Shown: positions 5,451 through 6,237 of the stretch, piece by piece | Numbering within the stretch: position 1 is the stretch's first letter | Layout of the letters: the number at the start of each line of letters is the position of its first letter | NCBI GenBank assembly: GCA_020846815.1 | Contig: JADLDF010000118.1 | Coordinates: forward strand, 1-6,237 | Source of the DNA: Gammaproteobacteria bacterium | GTDB lineage: Bacteria > Pseudomonadota > Gammaproteobacteria > Steroidobacterales > Steroidobacteraceae | Length of the DNA: 6,237 nt | Direction: 5' to 3' | Program-made: the position numbers and the translations under genes | Notes under the pieces: generated by a model | The model's input: only the letters and a program-made list of their open reading frames with translations | The model's database searches: none | Told to the model about the DNA's origin: nothing

Positions 5451-6020
5451 TCAGAACAACGCCGCCTGATCGGGCGGATAGGTGATCGAGGCCCCCTCGA
5501 TGCGCGCGAACGGCGTGAGCTCGTGCGGCCGATGGCCGCGCTCCGACAGGATCTCCATCACGGGCACGCCACGCACGTCCAGCGCGTCGGCCACGAGCGA
5601 ACGGTGGCAGCGCCAGGGCACGGCCTCGGCGCACATGATCGCGACGCGCTTCTGGCGCCCCAGCCGGATGAGCGCCTCGACGGCATCCCGGAATTCGGTG
5701 CTCTGCATGTAGTCGGCATAGCCACGAAAGCTCGCGTTGCGCCAGCCGGTGTTGGGCGAGTCCTTGCGTGCGCGCCGCAGACCTCCGAGCGCCGGCATGG
5801 GCAGGTATTCGATGCGCTCGGCGGCCAGGCTGTCAGCGAGCGCAGCAGCGTTGAACTGCGGGTTGTGGCGTGAGCGGGGCACCGTGCGGATATCGGCCAG
5901 CCGCTCGATGCCGTAGGCCTGCAACAAGGCGATGAAACGGTCGATCGGCAGCGTCGAGTGCCCGACGGTGAAGATCGTGCCATCGGCGAACTGTGTTTCC
6001 CGAGGGATGGCTTTGGCCAT
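5451..6020 (-). CDS. DUF488 family protein
   Basis: A 189-residue DUF488 protein, a widespread family of unknown function. Diagnostic features are TVGHS at 18-22, DIRTVPRSRHNPQFN at 43-57, the LGGLR segment near 78-82, and MCAEAVPWRCHRSLVAD at 129-145 with Cys130, Trp136, Cys138 and His139. The conserved His, Arg and Cys residues suggest an enzyme or a nucleotide/DNA-related role, but none is established to my knowledge. The ATG at 6020 is chosen because GGAGG on the minus strand ends 9 bases upstream; an in-frame GTG at 6026 is only 3 bases from that site and is less likely. It is the first gene of a two-gene unit with the UDG-like gene, which hints at a DNA-repair link. Confidence 0.9.
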   Translation of the reverse strand: MAKAIPRETQFADGTIFTVGHSTLPIDRFIALLQAYGIERLADIRTVPRSRHNPQFNAAALADSLAAERIEYLPMPALGGLRRARKDSPNTGWRNASFRGYADYMQSTEFRDAVEALIRLGRQKRVAIMCAEAVPWRCHRSLVADALDVRGVPVMEILSERGHRPHELTPFARIEGASITYPPDQAALF

Positions 6021-6026
6021 GTCCAC

Positions 6027-6035
6027 TCACCTCCT
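6027..6035 (-). promoter_or_regulatory. Strong ribosome binding site of the DUF488 gene
   Basis: AGGAGGTGA on the minus strand is a near-perfect Shine-Dalgarno. It places the DUF488 start at the ATG at 6020 rather than the GTG at 6026, and suggests efficient translation of this unit. Confidence 0.8.
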
Positions 6036-6237
6036 GGCATCACGGGACGAGGCTGGCACGATCCAGCCGGAAACGATAGACAGGTTCGACACCTTCCGGG
6101 CGCGAGGAGTTGCAATAGCCCGCTGTCGGCCGAACGCCCAGGCCGCCGGGCCGGATGGAGTCTGAAAGCGCGCTCGTGGCGGCGTTCCGCCGTGCTCGGC
6201 CGACGCGTCTTGGCGCAAGATCATCAGAAGATCGGCC
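6036..6237. other. Upstream region of the DUF488 gene, no identifiable gene
   Basis: The last 200 or so bases hold the leader of the DUF488 unit. On the minus strand a 65-codon frame starting at 6224 runs into the DUF488 Shine-Dalgarno, but its composition is Arg/Ala/Pro-rich with no recognisable motif and no clear ribosome binding site, so it is not called. A weak TATCGT -10-like hexamer exists near 6075 on the minus strand without a matching -35. I cannot place the promoter. Confidence 0.4.

Noticed and set aside
4693..5469. Plus-strand frame downstream of the Fur-like promoter as a real gene
   Set aside because: No ribosome binding site, Arg-rich shadow composition, and most of it is antisense to the UDG-like gene. 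Only the faint VDSR resemblance is kept as a note.
1..6237. CRISPR array, tRNA, rRNA or insertion sequence
   Set aside because: No regularly spaced direct repeats, cloverleaf-like sequence, rRNA blocks or transposase frames were seen.

Overview
The window is about 6.2 kb of GC-rich bacterial chromosome whose genes look proteobacterial, most likely gamma- or betaproteobacterial. This rests on GC content, Shine-Dalgarno-led starts, and a MoeB with an N-terminal rhodanese domain, an arrangement I recall from Xanthomonas-type bacteria. No database search was run, so taxonomy and names rest on motif reading.

Layout: (1) 66-506, plus strand, a small alanine-rich hypothetical protein. (2) 4051 down to 539, minus strand, a tight four-gene cluster in transcription order: a BNR/Asp-box beta-propeller protein; a MoaD/ThiS-type sulfur carrier ending in Gly-Gly (4-base GTGA overlap with the previous gene); a rhodanese-MoeB adenylyltransferase/sulfurtransferase starting 2 bases after the carrier stop; and, 32 bases later, a short-chain dehydrogenase/reductase (SDR) with an apparent signal peptide. 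The carrier and rhodanese-MoeB form a complete sulfur-carrier activation pair. The propeller protein and the exported-looking SDR are unusual partners. (3) 4113-4559, plus strand, the remnant of a DNA-3-methyladenine glycosylase I gene (tag) that lost its 5' part, including the catalytic region and half of the zinc site. (4) 4560-4836, noncoding, with a near-consensus sigma70 promoter whose spacer carries a Fur-box-like palindrome, a 13-bp inverted repeat and a strong GC hairpin. No recognisable gene follows the promoter. (5) 6020 down to 4837, minus strand, a two-gene unit of a DUF488 protein and a four-cysteine uracil-DNA-glycosylase-like protein. (6) 6021-6237, upstream DNA with a strong ribosome binding site and nothing else I can name.

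The points most worth a second look are the propeller/sulfur-carrier/rhodanese-MoeB/SDR cluster as a possible dedicated sulfur-transfer module, the SDR that appears both exported and without its catalytic Asn, and the orphan iron-regulated-type promoter beside a truncated tag gene, which suggests a rearrangement scar or an undescribed small RNA. Many long open frames opposite these genes are codon-bias shadows and are left out.
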